NCBI RefSeq assembly: GCF_030067705.1
Contig: NZ_JASJEX010000004.1
Coordinates: 124,001 to 188,000 of the forward strand
Source: Kribbibacterium absianum
Lineage (GTDB): Bacteria; Actinomycetota; Coriobacteriia; Coriobacteriales; Atopobiaceae
Direction of reading: 5' to 3'
DNA: 64,000 nucleotides
Below are positions 25,129 to 34,134 of this stretch, piece after piece. Positions within the stretch are counted from its first letter, which is position 1; each line of letters begins with the position of its first letter. The notes beneath the pieces were generated by a model. That model did no database searches and was not told where the DNA came from. It was given only the letters and a program-made list of their open reading frames with translations. Position numbers and translations under genes: made by a program.

Positions 25129-25569
25129 TCACTCCCCCGCCTGCGGAACCGACCCTGTGCCGGCCCGGGCATCAAGAAACGCCTGAAGGAACAACGACGC
25201 CGCGACCATGTCCACCTTGCCGCGCATCTTCTTCTCGCTCAGGCCTTCTTGTCGCAGGATACGCTTGGCCTCGGCGCTGGATAGACGCTCGTCGGTGAAT
25301 TCCAGAGGAACACCGCAGGTGGACGCCACGTTCTGCGCCACGGCGCGCACGCGCTCGGCCTGGGGGCCCGGCTCGCCGGCCATCGTGAGCGGCAGGCCGG
25401 CGACGAGGACGTCCGGTTCCAGGTCCTCGACAACGCGCCGCCACGTGACGGCGTTGCTCTCCACCTCGACCGCCGGCAGCACGCACACGGGCGAGGCGAC
25501 GCGGCCGGAGCTGTCGCTCACGGCCACGCCGACCCGCTTCTCTCCTATGTCTAGTGCCAGGTACCGCAC
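25129..25569 (-). CDS. ruvX: Holliday junction resolvase-like RuvX (YqgF)
   Basis: A 146-aa RNase-H-fold nuclease involved in 16S rRNA 5' processing and/or Holliday junction handling. It has the first acidic residue in LALDIGEKRVGVAVSD (the classic ALDxGxKRIGVAVSD), and LVAGLPLTMAGEPG, the G-L-P motif. The FTDERLSSAEAK segment and the final Asp in KVDMVAASLFLQAFLD complete the active site. The GTG at 25569 is five bases after the alaS stop. alaS-ruvX-mltG is a conserved order. Confidence 0.94.
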   Translation of the reverse strand: MRYLALDIGEKRVGVAVSDSSGRVASPVCVLPAVEVESNAVTWRRVVEDLEPDVLVAGLPLTMAGEPGPQAERVRAVAQNVASTCGVPLEFTDERLSSAEAKRILRQEGLSEKKMRGKVDMVAASLFLQAFLDARAGTGSVPQAGE

Positions 25570-25574
25570 GGTTC

Positions 25575-28232
25575 CTACTTGAGGAGCTCGCGCACGCCGG
25601 TCAGCGCGCTGTCGATGGCCTCGGCCTTGGTGAGGCCGCCCTGGGCCATGTTCTTGCGGCCGCCGCCGCGACCACCGAACCTGCCGGCGATGTCCTTGAT
25701 GACCTTGCCGGCGTCGAAGCCCGCCTCCACTGCGGCATCGTCGCCCGCAGCGAGCATCGCCACCTTGCCGTCGTCCCCCTGAGAGAAGATCACGCAGGCC
25801 ATCGGCTTGTCGGACTTCTGCTTGATGGTGTCCCACACGGCGCGGAGGTCCTTGCCGGAACGGCCGTCCATGCGGGTCACGACGCAGTCGTAGCCGTCCA
25901 GCTTGAGGGACGCGGCCAGGGCGTCCATCACGGTGTTGGACTGGGCGCCCGAAAGGGCGTGCTTCAGCTTCTCGCGCAGCTCGTGCTGGCGGGCGATGGC
26001 GTCCGCGACCGCACCGCCGATCATGGCCGGGGCCACCTTGAGGGCACGGGCGGCGGAGTCGAGCGCGTCGAGCCGCTGGTCCACGTACGCGAGGGCGCCG
26101 AGGGAGGTCACCGCCTCGACGCGGCGCACCGAGCTGCCGACGGAGCTCTCGGAGACGATCTTGAAGAAGCCCAGCTCGGCGGTGTTACGGGCGTGGGTTC
26201 CTCCGCAGAGCTCGGACGAGAACGGCAGGAAGCCGGACCCCACGGAGACCACGCGGACCTCGTCGCCGTACTTCTCGCCGAAGAGCCCGATGGCGCCGGA
26301 CTCCTTGGCCTCCGCGAGGCTCATCTCGCAGGTCGTCACGGGCAGCGCCTCGAAGATCTTCTGGTTGACGAGGTCCTCGACCTCCTTGACCTGAGGCTCC
26401 GTCATGGCCTCGGGGTGCGTGAAGTCGAAGCGCAGGCGGTCGGGGCCCACATGGGAGCCGGCCTGGTGCACGTGGTCGCCGAGCACCTTGATGAGGGCGG
26501 CGTCCAACAGGTGCGTGGCCGTGTGGTTGCGACGGATGAGCTCGCGTCGCTTCTCGTCGACGGTGGCGGTCACGACGTCGCCAACGCGGACGAAGCCGCC
26601 GGTAATCGTGCCGATGTGGCCGACGAGGCCGCCGTCGTGCGCCTTGGTGTCGGTGACCCGCATGCGCACCTCGATGCCGGAGATGTCGCCGGTGTCGCCC
26701 ACCTGGCCGCCCATTTCCGCGTAGAACGGCGTCCGGTCGAGCACGACCTCCACCTCGTCGCCGAGGCCCGCGCGCATCACGGACTCGCCCTCGCGCACGA
26801 TGGAGAGGACGGTGCAGCCGCCGAGCTTCTCGTCGTCGTAGCCCTGGAAATCGGTGGGGCCCACCTGGTCGGAGAGCTCGGTCCACACGTTGACGTTGCT
26901 CCACGCGTCGTTGTCGGTGGCTCCGGCGTTGCGGGCGCGGGTGCGCTGGGCCTCCATGTCCTCCTCGAAGGTCTCCATCTCGACCCCGTGGCCCTCGCCC
27001 TCGGCGATCTCGCGCGTGAGGTCGATCGGGAAGCCATAGGTGTCGTGGAGCTTGAAGGCGACATGGCCGGAGAGCGGCGCCCCTGCGTCCAGGGACGCGA
27101 GCGCGTCCTCGACGAACTGGCGGCCGCGATCGAGCGCGACGCCGAAGCGCTGCTCCTCGGCACGGACGGTCGTGTCGATCATCGGGCCGTTCTCGACGAG
27201 GGCCGGGTAGGTCTCGCCCATGAGGCGCGTGACCTCGGCCACGTAACGGTCGAGGAAGAGGCCGTCGATGCCGAGCAGGCGCCCATGGAAGACGGCACGG
27301 CGGAGCAGCCGGCGCAGCACGTAGCCGCGACCCTCGTTGGAGGGCAGAATGCCGTCGCCGATCATGAAGGTCACCGCGCGGGAGTGGTCGGCGAGGATGC
27401 GCAGCGACACGTCGTCCTTGACGCTCTCGCCGAACTTCTTGCCCGAGAGCCGCTCGCCCAGCTCGATGAGGCTGTGCAGGATGTCGCCGTCGTAGTTGGA
27501 GCTCTTGTGCTGCATGATCGCCGAGATGCGCTCGAGGCCCATGCCGGTGTCGACGTTCTGATGCGGCAGGTCGACCAGGGTGCCGTCCTCTTGACGGTCG
27601 TACTGCGTGAAGACGAGGTTCCAGAACTCGAGGAAGCGGTCGCAGTCGCAGCCCGGCGCGCAGTCCTCGCGCCCGCAGCCCACGTCCTCGCCCTGGTCGA
27701 AGTAGATCTCCGAGCACGGGCCGCACGGGCCGGTGGGGCCGGCGGCCCAGAAGTTGTCGTCCTCACCGAGGCGCGAGATGTGGTCGGCGGGCACGCCGAG
27801 GGACTGCCAGATCTCCTGACAGTCGTCGTCATCGGTGAAGCAGGTGAAATAGAGGCGTTCGAGGGGCAGGCCGAGCTTCTCCGTGATGTACTCGAAGGCC
27901 CACTCGCAGGCCTGGCGCTTGGAGTACCCGCCAAACGAGAAGTTGCCGAGCATCTCGAAGAACGAGAGGTGGCGGCCGTCGAGCCCGATGGCGTCGATGT
28001 CGTTGGTGCGGAGGCACTTCTGGCAGCTCGTGGCGCCGATGGCGTCCATCGTCTTGGTGCCGAGGTAGTACTGCTTGAACTGGTTCATGCCCGCGTTGGC
28101 GAGAAGTAGCGAGGGGTCGTCCGGAACGAGCGACGAGGACTCGAAGACCTCGCAGCCCTTGTCGTGGAAGAACTCAAGGAAGCCGCTGCGGATCTCGGCC
28201 GTGGTCATCGTAGGGAAGTCAAGCGCGCTCAA
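25575..28232 (-). CDS. alaS: Alanine-tRNA ligase
   Basis: Charges tRNA-Ala and edits mischarged Ser/Gly. The 885-aa product has the class-II aminoacylation domain (FLEFFHDKGCEV, PSLLFANAG-like PSLLLANAGMNQFK), and DVDTGMGLERI-type NVDTGMGLERI. It has the editing domain with RNHTATHLLDAAL and the Zn-binding CGGTHARNTAELG, and a C-terminal DHHA1 domain with RFGGRGGGRKNMAQGG. Start: a TTG at 28232 has AGGAGG seven bases upstream and adds eight residues before MTTAEIR; the ATG at 28208 has no ribosome site. The AGGAG is itself paired with CTCCT in a short hairpin. First gene of the alaS-ruvX-mltG-yqeG series. Confidence 0.97.
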   Translation of the reverse strand: MSALDFPTMTTAEIRSGFLEFFHDKGCEVFESSSLVPDDPSLLLANAGMNQFKQYYLGTKTMDAIGATSCQKCLRTNDIDAIGLDGRHLSFFEMLGNFSFGGYSKRQACEWAFEYITEKLGLPLERLYFTCFTDDDDCQEIWQSLGVPADHISRLGEDDNFWAAGPTGPCGPCSEIYFDQGEDVGCGREDCAPGCDCDRFLEFWNLVFTQYDRQEDGTLVDLPHQNVDTGMGLERISAIMQHKSSNYDGDILHSLIELGERLSGKKFGESVKDDVSLRILADHSRAVTFMIGDGILPSNEGRGYVLRRLLRRAVFHGRLLGIDGLFLDRYVAEVTRLMGETYPALVENGPMIDTTVRAEEQRFGVALDRGRQFVEDALASLDAGAPLSGHVAFKLHDTYGFPIDLTREIAEGEGHGVEMETFEEDMEAQRTRARNAGATDNDAWSNVNVWTELSDQVGPTDFQGYDDEKLGGCTVLSIVREGESVMRAGLGDEVEVVLDRTPFYAEMGGQVGDTGDISGIEVRMRVTDTKAHDGGLVGHIGTITGGFVRVGDVVTATVDEKRRELIRRNHTATHLLDAALIKVLGDHVHQAGSHVGPDRLRFDFTHPEAMTEPQVKEVEDLVNQKIFEALPVTTCEMSLAEAKESGAIGLFGEKYGDEVRVVSVGSGFLPFSSELCGGTHARNTAELGFFKIVSESSVGSSVRRVEAVTSLGALAYVDQRLDALDSAARALKVAPAMIGGAVADAIARQHELREKLKHALSGAQSNTVMDALAASLKLDGYDCVVTRMDGRSGKDLRAVWDTIKQKSDKPMACVIFSQGDDGKVAMLAAGDDAAVEAGFDAGKVIKDIAGRFGGRGGGRKNMAQGGLTKAEAIDSALTGVRELLK

Positions 28233-28296
28233 AGGAGCACCTCCTGCTGGTGAAGTCGTTGCATGTAACCAGAACAGTCTAGCGGTGCGGCACGGA

Positions 28297-29778
28297 TTAC
28301 GGCCGCTCTTTGTGGTCCGGCTGCGAAGGGGCGCCGTCCTCAGGAGCGCCAGGCACCTCGCGGTCGGGCGTCTCGGCCTTGCTGGCGTCGTCCCGGGCCC
28401 CGACCACATAGTCCTCGTCGCGCTTCAGCGCCTCTTCGACGATGGCCCTCGCGTCCTCCGCATGCTTGCGGATCGTGTCGGTGATGGGCGGCTTGGGCGG
28501 CTCGGGAGGGGTCTCTGCGGAGACGTCCGGCTCGGCGGGCTCCGGCACCAGCTTGGACGTGGCAAAGAAGTGGTCGTCGTCCAGGGCGTCGAACGAGGGC
28601 GCCGGCGAGCCGTCCCCGTGCCGGAACGGCGTGCCTTGGAAGATCGCGCCGTCGTAGGAGACGATCTGGCGGCCGGTGCGCGTCTCGAAGTAGTAGATGA
28701 AGACGCCCTTGATGGCCGCCGAGACGGGGATCGAGATGGCCATGCCCACCGCGCCGCCGAGCGTGGAGCCGATCACGATCGCGAGCAGGCTCATGGCCGG
28801 GTGCACCTGGACGGCGGACCGCATGACCACCGGGCTCACGACGTTGTCGGTCACGTTCTCGGCGATCATGGCCACGATGAGGGTCCACAGGGCGCAGACG
28901 GGGCTCACGAAGAGCGCGGTCACCGTGGCTATCGCGGCGGAGAACCACGGGCCGATGACCGGGATGAAGTGCAAGAGCCCCGTGAGGATGCCCATGAGCG
29001 GCGCGTAGGGCTGCCCCACCACCAGAAAGCCGAGGAACGCGAGCACGCCGCCCACGAGGGACGTGATCACGATGCCGCGCATGTACCCGCCCATCGAGCG
29101 GCTGGCCACGGCGAGCAGCAGCGTGAGGTCCTCCTGGTGCTTGGGGCCCGCGATGACGGCGAACTCGCGCACGATCTTCGGGTAGTCGCGGGCGAGCCAA
29201 TAGGCCAGCACGAGGCCGAGGAAGAACATGAAGAACACGTTGACGATGTTCATCAGATTGGGAAGCAGCCCCGAGGATATCTGGGAGGCCATGCCGGTCG
29301 CGAAACGGCTGCCCATCGAGGAGAGGCCGTTCACGAGGCTTGTGACGTTCACCTGGAAGTCCGCCGTGGCGCTGGAGCCGTACTTCTCGAAGAGGCCCTC
29401 GATCCAGACCTGCACCTCGTGGAGGTAGCTCGGGATCTTCTCGAGGAGGGACAGGAGCTGCTCGGTGAAGAGCGGGCCGAGCAGGGCGACGATGCCGGTG
29501 GCCACGCCGAGCACCACGATCAGCGCGACGAGCGCGCCGAGCGCGCGCCCCACGCCGCGGCGCTCGAGGCTGTTCACGATGGGGCTGCAGATGAAGCCGA
29601 CGATGATGCCGACTCCGAGGAACTCGATGACCGGTCCCAGGTAGCCCAATGCCACGACGACGGCGATGAAGATGAGGACGACGCCGATGCAGGTCCACAC
29701 GCGCACCATGCGCAGGCGGTCCTCCAGGGACAGGGCAGAGGAGCCATGCCCCGTGCCGTCGGTGTGCTGCTCGGCCAT
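28297..29778 (-). CDS. AI-2E family transporter (DUF20 permease)
   Basis: A 493-aa membrane protein with about eight hydrophobic segments in residues 27-360, typical of the AI-2E/PerM family. Recognisable parts are LGVGIIVGFICSPIVNSLERRG near the second helix, LARDYPKIVREFAVI, the GILTGLLHFIPVIGPW loop region near residues 285-300 and IVIGSTLGGAVGMAISIP. Members include the AI-2 exporter TqsA and Na+/H+ antiporters, so the substrate is open. The last 120 residues are acidic, Pro-rich and probably disordered, which is unusual for the family. The ATG has GGGGGAG upstream. It lies 65 bases before alaS and after a hairpin following the sigma factor gene. Confidence 0.9.
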   Translation of the reverse strand: MAEQHTDGTGHGSSALSLEDRLRMVRVWTCIGVVLIFIAVVVALGYLGPVIEFLGVGIIVGFICSPIVNSLERRGVGRALGALVALIVVLGVATGIVALLGPLFTEQLLSLLEKIPSYLHEVQVWIEGLFEKYGSSATADFQVNVTSLVNGLSSMGSRFATGMASQISSGLLPNLMNIVNVFFMFFLGLVLAYWLARDYPKIVREFAVIAGPKHQEDLTLLLAVASRSMGGYMRGIVITSLVGGVLAFLGFLVVGQPYAPLMGILTGLLHFIPVIGPWFSAAIATVTALFVSPVCALWTLIVAMIAENVTDNVVSPVVMRSAVQVHPAMSLLAIVIGSTLGGAVGMAISIPVSAAIKGVFIYYFETRTGRQIVSYDGAIFQGTPFRHGDGSPAPSFDALDDDHFFATSKLVPEPAEPDVSAETPPEPPKPPITDTIRKHAEDARAIVEEALKRDEDYVVGARDDASKAETPDREVPGAPEDGAPSQPDHKERP

Positions 29779-29825
29779 GGGACTCCCCCTCTCCTGACCT
29801 ACGATTCTTCCCAGCGAGAACGCAC

Positions 29826-29850
29826 GGGGCCGGCCCCTTCGGCCGGCCCG
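29826..29850 (-). terminator. GC-rich hairpin after the sigma factor gene
   Basis: GGGCCGGCC (29827-29835) pairs perfectly with GGCCGGCCC (29841-29849), 10 bases past the sigma-factor stop. No T-run follows, so termination is plausible but not certain. Confidence 0.5.
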
Positions 29851-29858
29851 TCCGCGCC

Positions 29859-30770
29859 CTAGCCCATCAGCCCTTCGGGGTCGATGCGGTCCTGCACCTT
29901 CTTGAGCGTGCGACGCAGGAAGCGCGAGACCTGCACCTGGGAGACGCCCAGGCGGTTCGCGATCTCCACCTGCGTGAGGCCCTCCACGAAGCGCATCTGG
30001 ATGACCTCCTGCTCCCGGGGCGAGAAGTCCTTGATGGTCTCCTCGATCACCATGCGGTCGTCGGAGGCCAGCAGGTCCTGGTCCTCGGTGGCGTAATGGT
30101 CGATGACGGAAGGGGCGTCTTGGTCGCCGCCGGAGCCGCCGCCTTCGAGGGGCACGGAGCTGTAGGCGCTCGACGACTCCATGGCCTCGAGCACCTCGTC
30201 CACCGACACGCCGAGGTGCTCGGCGATCTCCTGCACGGAGGGCGAGCGCTGGAGGTCCTTGGTGAGCTCGTCGGTGGCCTGGTTCACCTTGGCCGAGAGC
30301 TCCTGAAGGCGGCGCGGCACGCGAACCGACCAGCCCTTGTCGCGGAAGTGGCGCTTGATCTCGCCCATGATCGTGGGTGTGGCATAGGTGGTGAACTCGA
30401 GGCCGCGCTCCGGCTCGAAGCGATCGATGGCCTTGATGAGGCCGATGTTGCCCACTTGGATGAGGTCGTCGAGGGACTCCCCGCGGTTCTTGAACTTGGA
30501 GGCAAGGAACCGCACCAGGTTGAGGTGGCTCACGATGAGCTGCTCGCGCGCGTCCTCGTCCCCCTCCTCCTTGTAGAGGCGGAAGAGCTCGCGGGTGCGC
30601 TCCTTGTCCCAGGCCAGCTTGCCGCGGCCGGCGCCGGCGGACACGCGATGGGCCCGCACCCCGGAGGTGCGGGACACCTGGGGCCGGGGACGCTCGGTCT
30701 TGGACTTGCCGCTCGGCGTGGTCTCCTCGGGTTTCTGGACGGCGGTGGGCTCGGTCTGAGTCTGCGTCAC
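29859..30770 (-). CDS. SigB/SigF-type RNA polymerase sigma factor
   Basis: A 303-aa group-3 sigma factor. After a 55-residue disordered N-terminus come region 2 (ARE..I.SHLNLVRFLASKFKNRGESLDDLIQVGNIGLIKAID, with EFTTYATPTIMGEIKRHFRD), region 3 (VPRRLQELSAKVNQATDEL) and region 4. Region 4 has FSPREQEVIQMRFVEGLTQVEIANRLGVSQ, an intact helix-turn-helix. The segment order and region 2 wording fit the SigB/SigF/SigG family. The GTG overlaps the anti-sigma stop by four bases and has GGGGGGA upstream. It would direct stress or stationary-phase transcription, held in check by the upstream gene's product. Confidence 0.94.
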   Translation of the reverse strand: MTQTQTEPTAVQKPEETTPSGKSKTERPRPQVSRTSGVRAHRVSAGAGRGKLAWDKERTRELFRLYKEEGDEDAREQLIVSHLNLVRFLASKFKNRGESLDDLIQVGNIGLIKAIDRFEPERGLEFTTYATPTIMGEIKRHFRDKGWSVRVPRRLQELSAKVNQATDELTKDLQRSPSVQEIAEHLGVSVDEVLEAMESSSAYSSVPLEGGGSGGDQDAPSVIDHYATEDQDLLASDDRMVIEETIKDFSPREQEVIQMRFVEGLTQVEIANRLGVSQVQVSRFLRRTLKKVQDRIDPEGLMG

Positions 30771-31150
30771 GCCGCTCCCCCCATGGTCTTCACAACGGTG
30801 AGCACGCCCTGCTCCTCGTCCACCACCGCCTCGTCGGTGACGGAGTCCAAGATCAGCTTCGCGTAGTCGAAGTCGCCGTCCTCGAAGTCGCCCACCTCGG
30901 CGGACTCGCCCAGCGAGAACTGGATCTGGATCTTCGCCTCGTCGATGGTGAAGAGCACCTGCACCTCGTCCTGGTCGGTGGAGGAGCTGAACACGAAGCC
31001 CTCCTCGGCGGCCATGCGGACGTCCTCGACGTCATCGATGGAGAGGCCGCAGACCACGGCCAGGTTCGCGGCGAGCATGCGGACGGATCGCGCGAACTCG
31101 GCCTCGGCCGGCACGGTGAGCGAAACGGTCTTGCCTTCGGTATCGGGCAT
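30767..31150 (-). CDS. RsbW-like anti-sigma factor (GHKL fold), N-box altered
   Basis: A 127-aa protein whose placement, size and N-terminal pattern match anti-sigma factors of the RsbW/SpoIIAB family: SLTVPAEAEFARSVRMLAA then GLSIDDVEDVRMAAEEG. In active kinases the next residues carry an Asn that coordinates Mg-ATP (EACTNA in RsbW). Here the corresponding segment is EEGFVFSS (residues 49-56) with no Asn, and the glycine-rich G boxes are not seen. It may bind sigma without phosphorylating an antagonist. Translational coupling (four-base overlap) to the sigma gene supports the pairing. The ATG at 31150 has AGGAGG upstream. Confidence 0.75.
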   Translation of the reverse strand: MPDTEGKTVSLTVPAEAEFARSVRMLAANLAVVCGLSIDDVEDVRMAAEEGFVFSSSTDQDEVQVLFTIDEAKIQIQFSLGESAEVGDFEDGDFDYAKLILDSVTDEAVVDEEQGVLTVVKTMGGAA

Positions 31151-31162
31151 CGTCTGATCCTC

Positions 31163-31711
31163 CTAAGACTGGTCGCGGTCGGTGGGGTAGGTGAAATAAC
31201 CGGAGTCGGACGAGACCGTCTCGACCACGGCGTCCTCGACGTCGGCCTTGGCGGCGTTCGCGGCGTCCTCGACGTCGTCCTTGGCGCGCTCGAGGCGCGC
31301 GGCGGCGGCATCGGCGCGACCGGTGACCTTGGCCACGGCGCTGTTGACGGCATGGGAGGCCTTCTCCACGACGCCGGTGACGGACTCGGTGGCCTTGGAG
31401 GCGGTGCCGGTCATCGTGCTGACGTCGCCCAGGATGTCGTTCACGTGGAGCAGGTCCAACGACAGGGCGTCCACGGTGGTCTCGACCTTGCCGAGCAACG
31501 GCTGCACCTCCTGGACGGCCGGGCCCAAGTCTTGGATGGTCTTGTCGACGGAGTCAATCGTGGCGTTGGCCTTCTTGACGGTGGTGTCCAGCTCGTCGAG
31601 CATCGGCACGAGGCCGGCGCGAGCCTTCTTCACCGTGAGGGCGAGCTCGACGCCCACCCATGCGAATACCGCCACCAAGATGATCAATAGGATGTCGAGC
31701 GCTAGGTCCAT
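31163..31711 (-). CDS. DUF948 family protein (YtxG-like)
   Basis: A 182-aa protein with one N-terminal membrane helix (LALDILLIILVAVFAWVGVELALTV region, residues 3-27) and a long Ala/Val/Thr/Asp-rich helical or coiled-coil tail. The segment LDTTVKKANATIDSVDKTIQDL matches the DUF948 family, to which B. subtilis YtxG belongs; YtxG is a general-stress protein under SigB. First gene of a three-gene unit with the anti-sigma and sigma genes (12 bases apart), so the sigma factor may control it. The ATG at 31711 has GAGGAG five bases upstream; the GTG six bases earlier overlaps that site. Confidence 0.8.
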   Translation of the reverse strand: MDLALDILLIILVAVFAWVGVELALTVKKARAGLVPMLDELDTTVKKANATIDSVDKTIQDLGPAVQEVQPLLGKVETTVDALSLDLLHVNDILGDVSTMTGTASKATESVTGVVEKASHAVNSAVAKVTGRADAAAARLERAKDDVEDAANAAKADVEDAVVETVSSDSGYFTYPTDRDQS

Positions 31712-31783
31712 CGCCACTCCTCACATTGATGCGCCCCGTTCTGGCGGCGCTTGCAGTCTCGGTCATTCTACCCAACCGCTGCT

Positions 31784-33124
31784 TCAGGACTCCCCTCCTG
31801 CGCGGTCTCGGGCCGTCGCCTCCAAACGCCACCCTTCCCAGCCCCGGCCGCTCGGCGCGTAGAAGGCGCCCCGTTCCAGGCCTTCGGGCAGGTAGCGCTG
31901 CTCGACCCAGCCGCCCGGGTACGCGTGCGGGTACAGGTAGGGGCCGTACCCCTCCGAACCTGGGCGGTGGCGGTCGCGAAGGTAGCTCGGCACCTCGCGG
32001 CGCGGCCCTGTGCGCACCTCGTGGAGGGCAGCGTCGATACCGGCCTCGGCCGCGTTGGACTTGGGCGCGAGGGCGAGGTAGATGGCGGCCTGCGCGAGGT
32101 TGATGCGGCACTCGGGATAGCCGATCACCTCGGCGGCCTTGAAGGCGGCCTCGGCCACGAGCAGGGCCTGGGGGTCCGCGTTGCCGATGTCCTCGGAAGC
32201 ACAGATCATGATGCGCCGGGCGATGAAGCGCGGGTCCTCGCCGCCGTCGATCATGCGCGCGAGCCAGTAGAGGGCGGCGTCAGGGTCGCTGCCTCGCATG
32301 GACTTGATGAAGGCCGAGACGATGTCGTAGTGCAGGTCGCCGCCCTTGTCGTACGGCAGCCCGCGACGGGGGTTGGCCTCCTCGACCTGCTGGAGCGTGA
32401 TGGGACGCGGCCCCTCGTCGCCGGGCCCCTGCGGCAGCCGCCCGTCGGGCGTGGCCAGCTGGGCCGAGAGCTCGAGCGTGGTCAGCGCGGCGCGGCCGTC
32501 GCCACCGGCCAGCGAGACGATCCTCGCCCTCGCGCCCTCGTCGAGCGAGAACGCGCCGTTGAGGCCGTCCGCCGACGCCAGGGCGCGGTCGAGCAGCTCC
32601 CCCACCGACGCGTCGTCGAGCGCCGTGAGCTCCACGACGCGGCTCCGCGAGAGGAGCGCGGAGTTCACCTCGAAGTAGGGGTTCTCGGTGGTGGCCCCGA
32701 CGAGCACCACGACGCGGTCCTCGACGGCGTGGAGCAGGGCGTCCTGTTGCGAGCGGTTGAAACGGTGGATCTCGTCCACAAAGAGGATCGTGCGGCGACC
32801 GGACCGATAGAGGCGCTGCTCGGCGGCCTCGACCTCGCGCCGAAGGTCCTTGACGGTGCCCGTGATGGCCGAGACCTCCACGAACTCCGCCTGTGTGACA
32901 TTGGCGATGATGCGCGCGAGCGTGGTCTTGCCGGTGCCGGCGGGCCCGTAGAGGATCACCGAGGAGAGCGTGTCGTGCTCGATGGCCGTGCGGAGCCATG
33001 ACCCGGGGCCGACCGCCTCGGCCTGTCCGACGAACCCCTCCAAGGTGCGCGGCCGCATGCGAGCGGCCAGGGGGGCGTTCTCTGTCCGCTTGCGGCGCTC
33101 TTGTGCGCTGAATAAGGTATCCAT
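31784..33124 (-). CDS. rarA: Replication-associated recombination protein A (RarA/MgsA)
   Basis: Clamp-loader-like AAA+ ATPase that acts at stalled replication forks. The 446-aa product has Walker A VILYGPAGTGKTTLARIIA near residues 54-72 and Walker B ILFVDEIHRFNRSQQDALL near 106-124. Sensor 1 GATTENPYFEVN and the sensor-2 Arg lie further on. The C-terminal MgsA domain contains YDIVSAFIKSMRGSDPDAALYWLARM, MICASEDIGNADP and YGPYLYPHAYPGGW, all characteristic. The ATG at 33124 is the first plausible start; the ribosome site is weak. Divergent from the peptidase gene at 33206. Confidence 0.96.
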   Translation of the reverse strand: MDTLFSAQERRKRTENAPLAARMRPRTLEGFVGQAEAVGPGSWLRTAIEHDTLSSVILYGPAGTGKTTLARIIANVTQAEFVEVSAITGTVKDLRREVEAAEQRLYRSGRRTILFVDEIHRFNRSQQDALLHAVEDRVVVLVGATTENPYFEVNSALLSRSRVVELTALDDASVGELLDRALASADGLNGAFSLDEGARARIVSLAGGDGRAALTTLELSAQLATPDGRLPQGPGDEGPRPITLQQVEEANPRRGLPYDKGGDLHYDIVSAFIKSMRGSDPDAALYWLARMIDGGEDPRFIARRIMICASEDIGNADPQALLVAEAAFKAAEVIGYPECRINLAQAAIYLALAPKSNAAEAGIDAALHEVRTGPRREVPSYLRDRHRPGSEGYGPYLYPHAYPGGWVEQRYLPEGLERGAFYAPSGRGWEGWRLEATARDRAGGES

Positions 33125-33205
33125 ACCCGACACTATACTCCCGAAGCCCGGCGCGTGCGAATACATGTTCGCCTACCGGGCCCTCCGACCTGCGAAGGTG
33201 CCCCC

Positions 33206-33997
33206 ATGCGCGATGCAGCCACGACCACAACCCTGACCCACGCGCGCCCGCTCATCGGCCTCTGCTCGCGACCGCTGGGCGAGCTGCCCGGCCAGGGAGG
33301 GTCCTACGGCCTCGCCGAGACCTACCCCTCGCGCATCTTCGAGGCCGGCGGCGTCCCAGTGCTCCTCCCCTACCATGAGTGCGGCCCTGCTGCGGCGCGC
33401 GAGCTGGCGCAGCGGATGGACGGCGTGCTGTTCACGGGCGGGGCGGACATCGACGCCGCCAGCTTCGACGGGCGCGCCTACGACAGCGCCACGCACCACC
33501 CGCTCGGGGACACCGAGCCCCTGCGGGACAGCTTCGAGAGCGCGCTGCTCGACGCCTGCTGGAACCTCGACGTTCCCTGCCTCGGCATCTGCCGCGGCCT
33601 CCAGATGATGAACGTGTCGCGCGGAGGCACTCTCGTGCGCGACGTCTGCGAGCAGGAATGGTGCGACACGGCGCCGGTGGAGTCCCACATGCAGGGGATG
33701 CCGTTCTCCGTGCCGAGCCACGACGTGATCCTGGAACCGGAGAGCAGCCTGCACCGGATGCTCGGCGTGCTCGAGACGCGCGTGAACTCGATGCACCACC
33801 TGGCGATCTCGTCCGTGCCCCTCGGGGGGCACGTGGTGGCCCGTGCCGAGGACGGCACGCCGGAGGCCATCGACTTCCCAGGCCACACGTTCTTCATGGG
33901 GGTGCAGTGGCACCCAGAGATCATGGCCACCCAGCCCCAGCTGTTCGAGGCGTTCATCGCCGCCGCACGGGAGCGAATGGAGGAGCGGCGAGGGTAG
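33206..33997 (+). CDS. Peptidase C26 / gamma-glutamyl-gamma-aminobutyrate hydrolase family protein
   Basis: A 263-aa class-I glutamine-amidotransferase-like hydrolase of the PuuD type. The nucleophile Cys lies in VPCLGICRGLQMMNV, and the His/Glu pair in GVQWHPEIMA. An early LFTGGADIDAASF marks the GG(A/G)D substrate loop. Such enzymes cleave gamma-glutamyl amides, for example gamma-Glu-GABA in putrescine breakdown; the substrate here is unproven and no polyamine genes are near. The ATG at 33206 has GAAGGTG six bases upstream; an upstream in-frame ATG at 33155 has no ribosome site. Confidence 0.9.
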   Translation: MRDAATTTTLTHARPLIGLCSRPLGELPGQGGSYGLAETYPSRIFEAGGVPVLLPYHECGPAAARELAQRMDGVLFTGGADIDAASFDGRAYDSATHHPLGDTEPLRDSFESALLDACWNLDVPCLGICRGLQMMNVSRGGTLVRDVCEQEWCDTAPVESHMQGMPFSVPSHDVILEPESSLHRMLGVLETRVNSMHHLAISSVPLGGHVVARAEDGTPEAIDFPGHTFFMGVQWHPEIMATQPQLFEAFIAAARERMEERRG

Positions 33998-34032
33998 CGG
34001 GCACCGGGCCGGGACACGAGGCACCAAACGGA

Positions 34033-34068
34033 ACGACCGCGCGGCGTCCTGCGACACCGCGCGGTCGT
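34033..34068. terminator. Hairpin between convergent peptidase and OPT genes
   Basis: ACGACCGCGCGG (34033-34044) pairs perfectly with CCGCGCGGTCGT (34057-34068). It lies between two converging genes and could end both transcripts; it has no T-run. Confidence 0.55.
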
Positions 34069-34134
34069 GACAGCTCCGAAGACCGAGCCGAGGAAAGGCG
34101 AGCCGAGCGTCTGCCGCCCCTTAGACGGCGGTCC

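Noticed and set aside
25554-28109. 851-codon plus-strand frame opposite alaS
   Set aside because: Antisense shadow common in high-GC genes; alanyl-tRNA synthetase motifs on the other strand decide the matter.
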